A stretch of DNA of 64,000 nucleotides from JAHECW01 sp964641415 (lineage in GTDB: Bacteria; Acidobacteriota; Thermoanaerobaculia; Thermoanaerobaculales; Sulfomarinibacteraceae): NCBI GenBank assembly GCA_964641415.1, contig CAZXMW010000005.1, forward strand, positions 1 to 64,000, given 5' to 3'. Made by a program: the position numbers and the translations under genes. Under the pieces are notes generated by a model. The model worked only from the letters and a program-made list of their open reading frames with translations. It was not told the DNA's origin and searched no databases. Below are positions 7,041 to 15,369 of the stretch, piece after piece; position 1 is the stretch's first letter, and each line of letters starts with the position of its first letter.

Positions 7041-9965
7041 TCATGGCGCCGCGGCGCTCCACGCCCCCGTACCGCCGCTTTCGAAACCGTCCGCGAAGAC
7101 CACCGCGCCGACGTCGAGGTAGAGCACCATGCCGTCGTGATCGCTGCTGCGGTCCGGCACCGAGTCGTCGGTGATCAGGATTCCGGGAGACTCCGCGTTG
7201 CCCCGGCCGTACTGCTGATCGGATGGGTAGGGGCGTGCTGCCGTGCTGGTCAGCGCGTGGTCGAGTACCTGGCGCGTGCCCCGGTAGATGTAAGAGAAGC
7301 GTTCGGCAACCGGTGCCCGGACGATCTCGTTGGTCAGCTCGGGAGAGGTGATCTCCGGGCCCGACAGCAGATTGTGGTCGGGGTTGACGTCGCCCCGGAT
7401 CTGGCCGACCACGTCGACGTAGCCGTCGGTGAACTGGTAGGCGTTGAGGTCGCCGATGACGACGAGCGGCATGTTCGGGTTCGTGGTCTGGTAGCTCTGG
7501 ACCTTCTGGGCAATGGACTGGGCCTGCTGGAACCGCTTTTGGCGTGCGAAGTCGTCGAACGGATCCGTGACGCCGTTGAACGATCGGGTGTGGTTGTTGA
7601 GCAAGGCGACGTCGAAGAACCCGCCGTCGCCGGTCCAGCTGCCCTCGAGGAGCAGCGGCGGGTGGTCGAACAGCGGGTAGCCCCAGCCGACCAGGATGTC
7701 GCCGAGGCCGAGCTGGGTCACGGTCGCGGCCTGGATTGTGTCGCGCACCAGGTAGCCGACGTTCATCCCGAAGGAGTTGTTGCCCGGAACCAGGTGCGCG
7801 GTGTAGACGACTGACGGATCGGCGGCCTCGATGTCGGCGGCGAGAGCGACCAGGACGTCGAGGTTCTCGACCTCCTGGACGCCGACGATGTCGGGCGCCC
7901 GGAGCACGTCGAGGATGTATCGGCGGAACTTCATCTGGCGCGCCAGGTACTCGGCGGTGGACACGACCTCGTCCTGGGTCAGCGGATCGTCGACGTCATC
8001 GTAGTGGCGGTACAGATTGAGCGAGGCGACGGTCATCTCGCCGGGGCCGGCCGGGCGAACCGGTGCGACGACCGGCGGCCCGGCGGTGACGATCACCGGG
8101 GACGACGCCCAGATCTCCCAGCCGCCGAACTCGTAGCCGAGCGGGCCGGTCACGACGTAGGTGTCGCCGGGTTTGGCGATGACGTTGGGTTGGCCGAGCT
8201 TGTCCGGGTCGACCTCGAAGACCTCGGGGTTGCCGTCGAAGATCGGCACCGTCGCCGGCAGGGTCGCAAGCCCGGGGTACTCCGCGCCGATCTCCCGGAA
8301 CGGGGCGGGGCCGGGGGTCGCGACGGCGTGAAACTCGGCCACCGGATCGGTCCCGAAGGTCTGGGTCGGTCCCACGACGAGCCCGGCGGCGCTGACCAGC
8401 ATGCCCTCGGAGCACTCGTACTCGATGGCGCAGGACGGCGCCGTCGGGTCCGGGCTCGGCGTCGCGGCGTCGAAGAGCACCGGCGGCGGCACCGTTCCGC
8501 TGCCGACGAGGTTGACCGTCGGCGGACCCTCGATCTGGGTCATGCCGTAGAACTCGACCACGGTGCCGGTGACGTCGACCAGCTCGCCGGCCGACACGCT
8601 CGGGGGCGTCGCGGTGAACACGTAGAGCCCCTCGGAGGTGTTCGGGTCGTCGTCGTCGAGCCCGTCGGGCGTCTGGATGAAGAAGCCCTCGGGTCCGACC
8701 GCGGTCACGACGTTGGCCGGGGTCGTGACCTCGCTGCCGACCAGCGGCGACGACCCGTCGACGCCCTGGATGGTGTGAATGGCGAGGGGGTCGTCGTTGA
8801 CGATGATGCCGTCGCCCTGACCGTCGAGAATCTGGACGCCGTCGCCCGACAGGTTGTCCAGCACGACCACGAAGCGCTCGTTGATTTCGCCGTCGAGATC
8901 GCCGATGACGTCGACGTCGAAGGTCGTCGACGACGCGCCCGCGGCGATGTTCACGCCGGTTGCCGACGCCGGCGTGTAGTCGAGTCCGGCCGCGGTGGCG
9001 GTGTCGTCGGCGGTGGCGATGTCGAAGGTCGCGCCGCCGGCCGGCGCCGGCTGGGTCAGGCTGATGGTGAAGGTGAAGGTGGTGGAACCGCCGTCGCCCT
9101 CGGGCAGCTCGACGTCGTCGACCGCGATGCCGATCCCGCCGAGCAACCCACCATTCGGGGTGACCGCCTGTTCGGCGAAGGTCGCCGACAGGTTCTCCGA
9201 GGTCTCATCGTGGCCGGTCAGACCGTTGCCGCCGGTCGCGGTCTCGCCGCCCTCGGTCGGGTCGGTGCGGGTGAACGAGTTGCCGTTGGCGTGGCCGCCC
9301 GGTGCGGTCACGTCCTGGCTCGCCATCGCGGTGTCGGCGAGATAGCCGGTCGGCGTTGTGTCGGGGTCGGGTCCGTCGATCGCGACACCGGTCTTGTCCA
9401 CCGCCTCGTTTTTGTCGCCCCACAGGACGTAGTCGAGGTCGCCGACAAGGTCGCTGACGCCGTCCCAGTGGTAGAGCACCACCACCTCGCCCGCGTTGGA
9501 CAGTCCGCCCTGGTTGTTGATGGTGCCGGGCAGCGCCTCGCGCATGTCGAAAACGGCATCCGGCGACCCGCCGTCCTCGTAGAGCTCGTACGTCGGCTGC
9601 AGCCCGTACGCGGTGAAGAAGGCGTCGGAGCCGGCCATGGCGACGGTCTGGTACTCGTCGGCCGCGATGCTCGACCCGGCCGGGAAACGCGCGTGGAAGT
9701 CGCCGAAACCGCCGCCGCCGGCAGCTGCCGGGTTGCCGGTCACGATGTTGTAGTAGAAGGCCCCGCCGGGGGTGTAGGTGGCGTCGGTCAGGTAGACGTC
9801 GGACAGATCGACCGTGACGCCCGTCGGGTTGAAGATCTCGACGAACTCGCCGCCGGTCGGCGTGACGACGATCTCGGAGATCAAAAGGTGGTCGGCCGCC
9901 GCCGCCGGCAGAGCCGAGGTGAGGGCGATGATGAGGGCGAGAACCGAGATACGGAGGGTCGTCAT
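7041..9965 (-). CDS. Secreted multidomain nuclease (lamin-tail, Calx-beta, EEP)
   Basis: Large exported endonuclease/exonuclease/phosphatase-family protein of 974 residues, likely an extracellular DNase for nutrient scavenging. A signal peptide (cleavage near ALPAAAA-DH) is followed by a lamin-tail domain (about 25-150; EIVVTPTGGEFVEIFNPTG). A Calx-beta domain comes next (about 280-390; VELPEGDGGSTTFTFTISL), then a beta-rich middle region. The EEP catalytic domain (about 625-950) has NLYRHYDD, GVQEVEN, VIGDLNAY and SSDHDGMV, the metal- and phosphate-binding motifs of the ExeM/NucH type. The chain ends VFADGFESGGTGAWS, the short DGFESG tail seen at the C-terminus of many secreted proteins of this kind of bacterium. 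GspA/GspB next door makes a type II route plausible, but this is inference. Confidence 0.92.
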   Translation of the reverse strand: MTTLRISVLALIIALTSALPAAAADHLLISEIVVTPTGGEFVEIFNPTGVTVDLSDVYLTDATYTPGGAFYYNIVTGNPAAAGGGGFGDFHARFPAGSSIAADEYQTVAMAGSDAFFTAYGLQPTYELYEDGGSPDAVFDMREALPGTINNQGGLSNAGEVVVLYHWDGVSDLVGDLDYVLWGDKNEAVDKTGVAIDGPDPDTTPTGYLADTAMASQDVTAPGGHANGNSFTRTDPTEGGETATGGNGLTGHDETSENLSATFAEQAVTPNGGLLGGIGIAVDDVELPEGDGGSTTFTFTISLTQPAPAGGATFDIATADDTATAAGLDYTPASATGVNIAAGASSTTFDVDVIGDLDGEINERFVVVLDNLSGDGVQILDGQGDGIIVNDDPLAIHTIQGVDGSSPLVGSEVTTPANVVTAVGPEGFFIQTPDGLDDDDPNTSEGLYVFTATPPSVSAGELVDVTGTVVEFYGMTQIEGPPTVNLVGSGTVPPPVLFDAATPSPDPTAPSCAIEYECSEGMLVSAAGLVVGPTQTFGTDPVAEFHAVATPGPAPFREIGAEYPGLATLPATVPIFDGNPEVFEVDPDKLGQPNVIAKPGDTYVVTGPLGYEFGGWEIWASSPVIVTAGPPVVAPVRPAGPGEMTVASLNLYRHYDDVDDPLTQDEVVSTAEYLARQMKFRRYILDVLRAPDIVGVQEVENLDVLVALAADIEAADPSVVYTAHLVPGNNSFGMNVGYLVRDTIQAATVTQLGLGDILVGWGYPLFDHPPLLLEGSWTGDGGFFDVALLNNHTRSFNGVTDPFDDFARQKRFQQAQSIAQKVQSYQTTNPNMPLVVIGDLNAYQFTDGYVDVVGQIRGDVNPDHNLLSGPEITSPELTNEIVRAPVAERFSYIYRGTRQVLDHALTSTAARPYPSDQQYGRGNAESPGILITDDSVPDRSSDHDGMVLYLDVGAVVFADGFESGGTGAWSAAAP

Positions 9966-10185
9966 GAGTCAGTGCTCCCGGGCTTTCGTCGCGGCCGTGC
10001 CGCCGTCCCGTGTCGGCCGGCGGTCGGTCCCGAGCGCGAGTGTAGCCGGTCTTTTCGGAGGTGAGGTGAAGACCGTGTCAGCGAGGCCCGCGGGTTCGGT
10101 GACAGCTCGCCGCGATGTGCGGCACGTGATTCGTGGATGATGCGGGATCGGGTAAGGTTGAACCGGTTCCGGTAGAGGAGGGCTC

Positions 10186-11643
10186 ATGCGACCGACGGTG
10201 CGCCTGCTGACCGACGAGCTCGCCGACCGGATCATCGACGAGGCACTGGTGGTGCTTGCCGAGGTCGGAGTCGACGTCCGGCATCAGGGCGCTTCGTCGC
10301 TGCTCCTCGACCACGGCGGATCCGTCGGCGACCGCGGCCGGGTTCGGATCCCGCCGGACCTGGTCGACGCGGCGATCGCCCGGGCGCCGTCGTCGTTCGA
10401 GCTGTTCGACGTCGCCGGCGAGCGGACCCACCTCTTGTCGGGCGAGAGACTCCACTTCGCGCCGGCGTCGTCGGCGGTGGCGGTGCTCGATCTCGACACC
10501 GGCGAGGCGCGGCCGCCGGTGACCGCCGACTACGAGCGCTACGTCCGGGTGGTCGCGGGACTGTCCGGGATTGATGCTCAGAGCACCGCATTCATCCCGT
10601 CCGACGTCGACCAGGGCATCGCCGACGCCTACCGGCTGTATCTGTCGCTCGTCGGCTGTGACAAGCCGGTCGTCACCGGGGCGTTCTCGGCCGACGGCTT
10701 CGCCCTCATGCACGAGCTGTTGACGACGGTCCGAGGCGGCGTGCAGGCCCTCGCCGAGCGGCCGCTGGCGGTGTTCTCGTGCTGCCCGACCTCGCCCCTG
10801 ATCTGGACCGTCAACGGCGCCGCCAACCTCATCGACGCGGCGCGAGCCGGGATTCCGGTCGAGATCGTGCCGGTGCCGCTGTCCGGTTTCATGGCGCCGG
10901 TCAGCCTGGTCGGCACCCTGGTCCAGCACACCGCCGAGGTGCTGAGCGGAGTCGTCCTGGCCGAGCTCGCCCGGTCCGGGGCCCCGGTGCTGTTCGGCGG
11001 CTGCCCGGCGATCTTCGACATCCGCTGTGAAACCGCGCCAATGGGAGCGGTGGAGAGCATGATGACCGCATGCGGCGCCGCCGAGATCGGCCGAAGGCTC
11101 GCCCTGCCGACCCAGGGCTACATCGGCCTGAGCGATGCCAAGCGGCTCGACGCCCAGGCCGGTCTCGAGACCTCCATGGGCTCGACCCTGGCCGCTCTCG
11201 GCTGCTTCGACAACGTGTCGGGGCCGGGCATGCTCGACTACATCAACTGTCACAGCACCGCCAAGCTGGTGGTCGACCACGAGATCTGCGCCATGGTCCG
11301 ACGGCTGCGGCGCGGCATCGAGCCGCGCGACGACCTCCCGACCGTGCCGCTCATCGAGGAGCTGCTCCGCGACGGCCACCTGCTCATCGCCGACCACACC
11401 CTGCGCCACCTGAGCGACGAGATCGCCTTTCCCGGGCCGGTCATCGACCGCGCCGGCCGTGCCCGGTGGCGCGAAGAGGGGAGCGCGACCCTCGGTGAAC
11501 GGGCCGCGGCAGAGGTCGAACGGCTGGTCGCCTCTGCGCCGCGCAGCAGCCTGCCCGTCGACGTGGTGGAAAGCCTCGTGGAGAGAATGACCGGCGCCGC
11601 GCGCGAGGCCGGTATGGACAGCCTGCCCGGCCGGCGGTCGTGA
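10186..11643 (+). CDS. MttB-family corrinoid methyltransferase, non-pyrrolysine
   Basis: Member of the COG5598 trimethylamine:corrinoid methyltransferase superfamily, 485 residues, the usual length. It opens with RLLTDELADRIIDEALVVLAEVG and contains PTSPL, FGGCPA and an Asn/Cys-rich loop after LDYINCH, as in TIM-barrel MttB homologues. The frame runs without an internal TAG, so it is not a pyrrolysine trimethylamine enzyme. Such homologues (MtgB, MtpB, MtcB and others) demethylate quaternary amines such as glycine betaine, carnitine or proline betaine and methylate a corrinoid protein. No corrinoid protein, MtaA-like transferase or activase is present in this window, so the substrate and methyl acceptor remain open. 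The ATG follows GAGGAG. The mevalonate genes begin 12 bases downstream. Confidence 0.85.
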   Translation: MRPTVRLLTDELADRIIDEALVVLAEVGVDVRHQGASSLLLDHGGSVGDRGRVRIPPDLVDAAIARAPSSFELFDVAGERTHLLSGERLHFAPASSAVAVLDLDTGEARPPVTADYERYVRVVAGLSGIDAQSTAFIPSDVDQGIADAYRLYLSLVGCDKPVVTGAFSADGFALMHELLTTVRGGVQALAERPLAVFSCCPTSPLIWTVNGAANLIDAARAGIPVEIVPVPLSGFMAPVSLVGTLVQHTAEVLSGVVLAELARSGAPVLFGGCPAIFDIRCETAPMGAVESMMTACGAAEIGRRLALPTQGYIGLSDAKRLDAQAGLETSMGSTLAALGCFDNVSGPGMLDYINCHSTAKLVVDHEICAMVRRLRRGIEPRDDLPTVPLIEELLRDGHLLIADHTLRHLSDEIAFPGPVIDRAGRARWREEGSATLGERAAAEVERLVASAPRSSLPVDVVESLVERMTGAAREAGMDSLPGRRS

Positions 11644-11655
11644 GAAGATCGGAGC

Positions 11656-12624
11656 GTGCGAGCCGTCTCCGTCTCCCACCCCAACATCGCCCTGGTCAAG
11701 TACTGGGGCAAGGCGGATGTCGCGCGCAATCTGCCCGCGGTGGGCTCGATCTCGATCACCCTCGACGAGCTGACGACCACCACGGCGGTCGAGACCGACC
11801 CCGTGCTCGACGACGACGACTTCATCCTGGACGGCGCGCCGGCTTCCGGGCCCCGCACGGCGAGGGTCCGCCGCTGCCTCGAGCTGGTCCGCGAGCTGCG
11901 GCCCGAGCTGCCCCGGGTGCGGGTGACGAGCGAGAACTCGTTTCCCACCGCGGCCGGGCTCGCGTCGTCGGCGTCGGGCTTTGCCGCCCTGGTGACCGCT
12001 GCAGACGCCCTCGTCGACCCGCCCCTCGGCCTCGACGAGCGCGCCGAGATCGCGCGCCGGTGCTCGGGCTCGGCGCCCCGGTCGCTCCTCGGCGGCTTCG
12101 CCGAGCTCGCCCTGACCGCGGGCGGGACCGAGCTGAGGGTGCTCCGGGAAGCCCCCGACTGGCCCCTCGAGGTGGTCATCGCGGTGACCTCGACCGCGGC
12201 CAAGGAAATCGGGTCCACGGAGGGCATGGAGCTCACCCGGCGGACCTCGCCGCTCTACGACGCCTGGCTCGAGACGTCTGCGCGCGACCTCGCCACCGCG
12301 CGACGGGCGATCGCCGATCGCGACCTCGAGGCGCTGGCGGCGGTCGCCGAGGCGAGCTGCCTGGCCATGCATGCCGTGGCCATGGCGGCGCGGCCGGGGC
12401 TGGTCTACGTCAACGGCGCCACCGTCGAGGGCCTGCGCCGGGTGCGCGATCTGCGCCGCTCGGGCGTGCCGGTGTTCTTCACCATCGACGCCGGTCCGCA
12501 GCTCAAGGCGGTCTGCGGGCCGGGAGCGTCGGACGGGGTGGCGGCGGCGCTGGTCGAGCTACCGGGCGTGGTCGGCATTCTGCGCTGCGGGCTCGGGGAC
12601 GGCGCGCGGGTGACCGAGCGGTGA
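11656..12624 (+). CDS. mvaD: Diphosphomevalonate decarboxylase
   Basis: Converts mevalonate 5-diphosphate to isopentenyl diphosphate with ATP, the last step of the classical mevalonate pathway. The 322-residue GHMP-fold protein begins with HPNIALVKYWGK, the diagnostic N-terminal motif. Its phosphate loop is SENSFPTAAGLASSASGFAAL and its C-terminal segment is FFTIDAGPQLKAVC. The start is a GTG with a weak ribosome site. It lies 12 bases after the MttB-like gene, and its TGA overlaps the GTG of the next kinase, so mvaD and mvaK2 are coupled. Mevalonate kinase, HMG-CoA synthase and reductase, and IPP isomerase are not in the window. Confidence 0.95.
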   Translation: MRAVSVSHPNIALVKYWGKADVARNLPAVGSISITLDELTTTTAVETDPVLDDDDFILDGAPASGPRTARVRRCLELVRELRPELPRVRVTSENSFPTAAGLASSASGFAALVTAADALVDPPLGLDERAEIARRCSGSAPRSLLGGFAELALTAGGTELRVLREAPDWPLEVVIAVTSTAAKEIGSTEGMELTRRTSPLYDAWLETSARDLATARRAIADRDLEALAAVAEASCLAMHAVAMAARPGLVYVNGATVEGLRRVRDLRRSGVPVFFTIDAGPQLKAVCGPGASDGVAAALVELPGVVGILRCGLGDGARVTER

Positions 12625-13679
12625 CCGCCGCGGTTCACGCCTCGGCCCCCGGCAAGCTGGTTCTGCTCGGCGAGTACGCGGTGCTCCTCGGCCACCCGGC
12701 CGCGGTCATGGCGGTCGACCGCCGGGCCTCGGTCGAGCTCGATCCTGCACCGGCCACAAGGTGGTCGGTGCGGGCGCCGGGCTTCGCGGAGGAGACCGCC
12801 GAGTTTCGAATCGACGCGGGCGGCGGTCTTCGATGGTTGTCCGACGCAGGGAACACCTTCGAGCTCGTCGAGTCGGTCGTGTCGGGGATGATCGCCGGGT
12901 CGCGGCTCGATCCGGGCTCGTCCGGCGCCGACATCGTGCTCGACACACGAGCGTTCTTTGACGGCGGCGCCAAGCTCGGGCTCGGCTCCAGCGCCGCCCT
13001 CACCGTGGCCCTCTTCGAGGCCTTGGCGCGGTGGTGCGGGGCAGATTCGCCGACGGATCTTGTGGCGCGCACGAACCGGCTGCTCGAGCTGCACCGGCGC
13101 GTCCAGGGTGGGCGCGGCAGCGGAATCGACCTCGCGGCGAGCCTGGCCGGCGGCGTCGTCGAGTACCGGCTGAATGCCGACGGCGGGGTCGCCGTCGTCG
13201 AGCCCATCGCGCTTCCGTCGGGGCTTCGCATCGTCACCGTGTGGACCGGTCGCAGCGTCTCGACCTCCGCCTTTCTCGAGCGGCTGGAGGCGGAGATGAA
13301 CGGCGGCACGGGTGCCGTTGCCGACGCCGTCGCCGAACTCGGTGGGTTGGCCGCGGCGGGGATCCGCGAGCTGCGAACGGCGAACCTGCCCGCGTTCCTC
13401 GACCGGATCGATGCCTTCGCCGAGGCGATGCAGGCACTCGGCGACACGGCCGGCCTCGACATTTTCTCCGACGCCCATCGCCGGCTTTGCACCATCGGTC
13501 ACGAGACCGGAGTCCGGGTCAAGCCGAGCGGCGCCGGCGGCGGAGACATGGCCCTGGCCTTCACCGACGACCCGGACGCCGCCGCCAGGTTCGCCGACCG
13601 CGCCGCCGCCGCCGGCTTCACCCCCCTCGATCTCACTCCCGACCCTGTGGGATCGACGGTCGAGAATGGGCAGTCGTGA
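12621..13679 (+). CDS. mvaK2: Phosphomevalonate kinase (GHMP family)
   Basis: Phosphorylates mevalonate 5-phosphate to the diphosphate that MvaD uses. The 352-residue product starts at a GTG overlapping the mvaD stop. Visible motifs are APGKLVLLGEYAVLLGHPA at the N-terminus, LGLGSSAALTVAL as the ATP loop, QGGRGSGIDLAASLAGG, and the C-terminal KPSGAGGGDMALAF. The GRGSG(I/F)D segment is characteristic of phosphomevalonate rather than mevalonate kinases, so I prefer this over mvaK1. Gene order mvaD-mvaK2 is common in bacterial mevalonate operons. The stop codon runs straight into a short 7-bp tandem repeat. Confidence 0.88.
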   Translation: MTAAVHASAPGKLVLLGEYAVLLGHPAAVMAVDRRASVELDPAPATRWSVRAPGFAEETAEFRIDAGGGLRWLSDAGNTFELVESVVSGMIAGSRLDPGSSGADIVLDTRAFFDGGAKLGLGSSAALTVALFEALARWCGADSPTDLVARTNRLLELHRRVQGGRGSGIDLAASLAGGVVEYRLNADGGVAVVEPIALPSGLRIVTVWTGRSVSTSAFLERLEAEMNGGTGAVADAVAELGGLAAAGIRELRTANLPAFLDRIDAFAEAMQALGDTAGLDIFSDAHRRLCTIGHETGVRVKPSGAGGGDMALAFTDDPDAAARFADRAAAAGFTPLDLTPDPVGSTVENGQS

Positions 13680-13701
13680 ATTGAGAATTGAGAATTGAGA
13701 A
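13678..13701 (+). repeat. 7-bp tandem repeat, GAATTGA type
   Basis: Three and a half copies of GAATTGA begin on the last bases of the mvaK2 stop codon. A related GAACTGA repeat lies at 31145-31181, at the end of the LmbE-GT2 gene. Both are at gene ends. Confidence 0.8.
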
Positions 13702-13716
13702 TGCATCATTGAAGCC

Positions 13717-14469
13717 ATGCTCTCCATCGACGCCATCCACGACCTCATCCTCGACGCCGCCGCGGTCAACCGGAAGGCTCGTCTGTTTCGGCTCCGGCTC
13801 GGCCACTTCTGGGCCGTGGTCGAGACCTCGGCCGGTACCGGAATGGCATCGGCCCTGCGCAGCGAGGAGCATCTGCACGGCTCGACGCCCATCGCCGATG
13901 CCGGTTCACTGCACGAGCTCGAGCCCATCGAGCTCGCCGAACGGCTGCGGTCGACCTCGCTGCTCGAGGCGTCGCTCGGCCTCGCCGCTGCCAACGCCCT
14001 GCTCGGCCCGCCCGACGGACGGCTCACCGAGCACAACGCGGCCGCCGTCCTCGCCGAGCGGGGCGCCGGCAAGCGGGTCGCCATGGTCGGCCGCTTCCCG
14101 TTCGCCGACAGGCTCGATCGCGCCTGCGGAGAGCTCTGGGTCTTCGAGCGCGGCGACGGCCGTCGCCCCGACGACCTTGACGACGACCAGATGGCCGAGC
14201 TGCTGCCTCAGGCCGACGTGGTCGCCGTGACCTCGACCTCGATCATCAACCGCACCCTGCCCGAGATCCTGGGGCGCGTCCGGCCCGATACCTTCGTCCT
14301 GCTGCTCGGGCCGAGCACCCCCCTGGCGCCGCGGCTCTTCGGCCTCGGGATCGACCTGCTCTGCGGCACCGTCGTCGTCGACCCCGAGGCGGTGCTGCGC
14401 GCCGTCGAGCAGGGGGCCGTCACCGGGCAGATCACCGGCGTCCGTCGGGTCAGCCTGTGGCCGCGATGA
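13717..14469 (+). CDS. DUF364/DUF4213 domain protein, putative metal chelation
   Basis: A 250-residue cytoplasmic protein of the DUF4213-DUF364 family. The N-terminal part (about 1-90) has the DUF4213 pattern with ASLGLAAANALL. The C-terminal Rossmann-like part (about 105-245) has KRVAMVGRFPF, VVAVTSTSIINRTLPEIL and VLLLGPSTPLAPRLF. DUF364 proteins are often annotated as heavy-metal chelation proteins because some sit beside molybdate or nitrogenase genes. No reaction is established. A MobA-like nucleotidyltransferase follows about 900 bases later, beyond the GxxExxY gene, which is a weak contextual link to molybdenum. The start ATG at 13717 lies 16 bases beyond the short tandem repeat and has no clear ribosome site. 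Confidence 0.82.
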   Translation: MLSIDAIHDLILDAAAVNRKARLFRLRLGHFWAVVETSAGTGMASALRSEEHLHGSTPIADAGSLHELEPIELAERLRSTSLLEASLGLAAANALLGPPDGRLTEHNAAAVLAERGAGKRVAMVGRFPFADRLDRACGELWVFERGDGRRPDDLDDDQMAELLPQADVVAVTSTSIINRTLPEILGRVRPDTFVLLLGPSTPLAPRLFGLGIDLLCGTVVVDPEAVLRAVEQGAVTGQITGVRRVSLWPR

Positions 14470-14880
14470 TCAGCGAACGGGTCATCGCAGCATCGCAACT
14501 TAACGCAGAGGNNNNNNNNNNNNNNNNNNNNNNNNNNNNNNNNNNNNNNNNNNNNNNNNNNNNNNNNNNNNNNNNNNNNNNNNNNNNNNNNNNNNNNNNN
14601 NNNNNNNNNNNCGCAGAGGCGCAGAGGCGCAGAGCCATCGCACCATCGCAAGTCGAAGCCATCGCAACATCGCAGTTCAACGCAAAGACGCAAAGGCGCA
14701 ATGGACATCGCGACATCGCACGTCAAAGCCATCGCATTTCGTCGCAGCCATCGCAACTTAACGCAGAGGCGCAGAGGCGCAGAGGCGCAGAGCCATCGCA
14801 CCATCGCAAGTCGAAGCCATCGCAGCCGTCGCACCGTCGCAGTTCATCGCAGTGGTGCGGAGGAGCGGAGTCATCGCAGT
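14470..14880 (+). repeat. CGCAGAGG / CATCGCA repeat block, left of GxxExxY gene
   Basis: About 310 known bases plus the assembly gap, with no gene. It is built from direct repeats of GCGCAGAGGC and CATCGCA. A roughly 65-base unit occurs at least twice (bases either side of the gap, and from about 14747). It reads AACTTAACGCAGAGGCGCAG, further CGCAGAGG copies, then CCATCGCACCATCGCAAGTC. A degenerate third version with AACGCAAAGACGCAAAGG starts near 14677. The same repeat occurs in reverse complement just after the GxxExxY gene (15315-15368), so that gene is bracketed by inverted arrays. Confidence 0.9.
14512..14611. other. Scaffold gap of 100 N
   Basis: Exactly 100 undetermined bases inside the CGCAGAGG repeat block. 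The round number indicates a placeholder, so the true repeat length is unknown. Collapse or misassembly at this point is possible. Confidence 0.98.
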
Positions 14881-14905
14881 TCGTTGGTGAGGGTAAGGTG
14901 TTGAG

Positions 14906-15310
14906 ATGAGAGGCGACGAGGAGCTGAATCTGCCCGAGAATCGGGTGAGTAGGGTGGTTCTTGATGCGGCGATCGAGGTCCATCGGGAGCTCGGCGGTCC
15001 AGGGCTCCTGGAGAGCGTCTACGAGGAGGCTCTCGCGTTCGAGCTTGCCGAACGAGGGCTCGTTGTCAAACGCCAGCTCGCGGTTCCGATCATGTATAAA
15101 GGGCATCGCATCAGCTCCGATCTTCGTCTCGACCTGCTGGTGGAGAACCTCGTGGTGGTCGAGTGCAAGTCAGTCTCGGAGTACAACCCGATCTTCGATG
15201 CGCAAGCTCTGACCTACCTTCGGATGCTCGGGCTTCGCCTGGCTCTCGTGATCAACTTCGGTGCGAGGCGCGTGGTGGATGGAATCCACCGCGTGGTGAA
15301 CGATCTGTGA
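14906..15310 (+). CDS. GxxExxY family protein
   Basis: A 134-residue protein of the GxxExxY family. The eponymous motif is GLLESVYEEAL at about residues 33-43. The family is generally considered related to PD-(D/E)XK nuclease folds. A possible core is visible in SDLRLDLLVENLVVVECKSV, where D and ECK could be the metal-binding E-x-K half of such a site. No activity is proven for the family. The gene lies alone between two inverted arrays of CGCAGAGG repeats and starts at an ATG whose upstream sequence (GGTAAGGTGTTGAG) has only a weak ribosome site. The repeat-gene-repeat arrangement suggests a movable or repeat-spread cassette. Confidence 0.85.
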   Translation: MRGDEELNLPENRVSRVVLDAAIEVHRELGGPGLLESVYEEALAFELAERGLVVKRQLAVPIMYKGHRISSDLRLDLLVENLVVVECKSVSEYNPIFDAQALTYLRMLGLRLALVINFGARRVVDGIHRVVNDL

Positions 15311-15314
15311 TCCT

Positions 15315-15368
15315 CCTCTGCGCCTCTGCGCCTCTGCGCCTCTGCGTTAACTGCGATGATTGCGATGG
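15315..15368 (-). repeat. CGCAGAGG array, inverted copy right of GxxExxY gene
   Basis: On the plus strand this reads as repeated CCTCTGCG followed by TTAACTGCGATGATTGCGAT, the reverse complement of the left array's TTAACGCAGAGG and ATCGCA units. It begins five bases after the GxxExxY stop and ends just before the ATG of the MobA-like gene. Confidence 0.88.
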
Positions 15369-15369
15369 G

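Noticed and set aside
10186..11643. Pyrrolysine-containing trimethylamine methyltransferase
   Set aside because: The frame has no in-frame TAG. It is a complete 485-residue protein, so it belongs to the non-pyrrolysine group.
10078..12372. 764-codon minus-strand frame opposite mttB and mvaD
   Set aside because: Antisense shadow in high-GC DNA. The plus strand carries two recognisable enzymes.
14470..15368. CGCAGAGG array considered as CRISPR
   Set aside because: Units are 8-9 bases, contiguous and without unique spacers of constant length. No cas gene is nearby.
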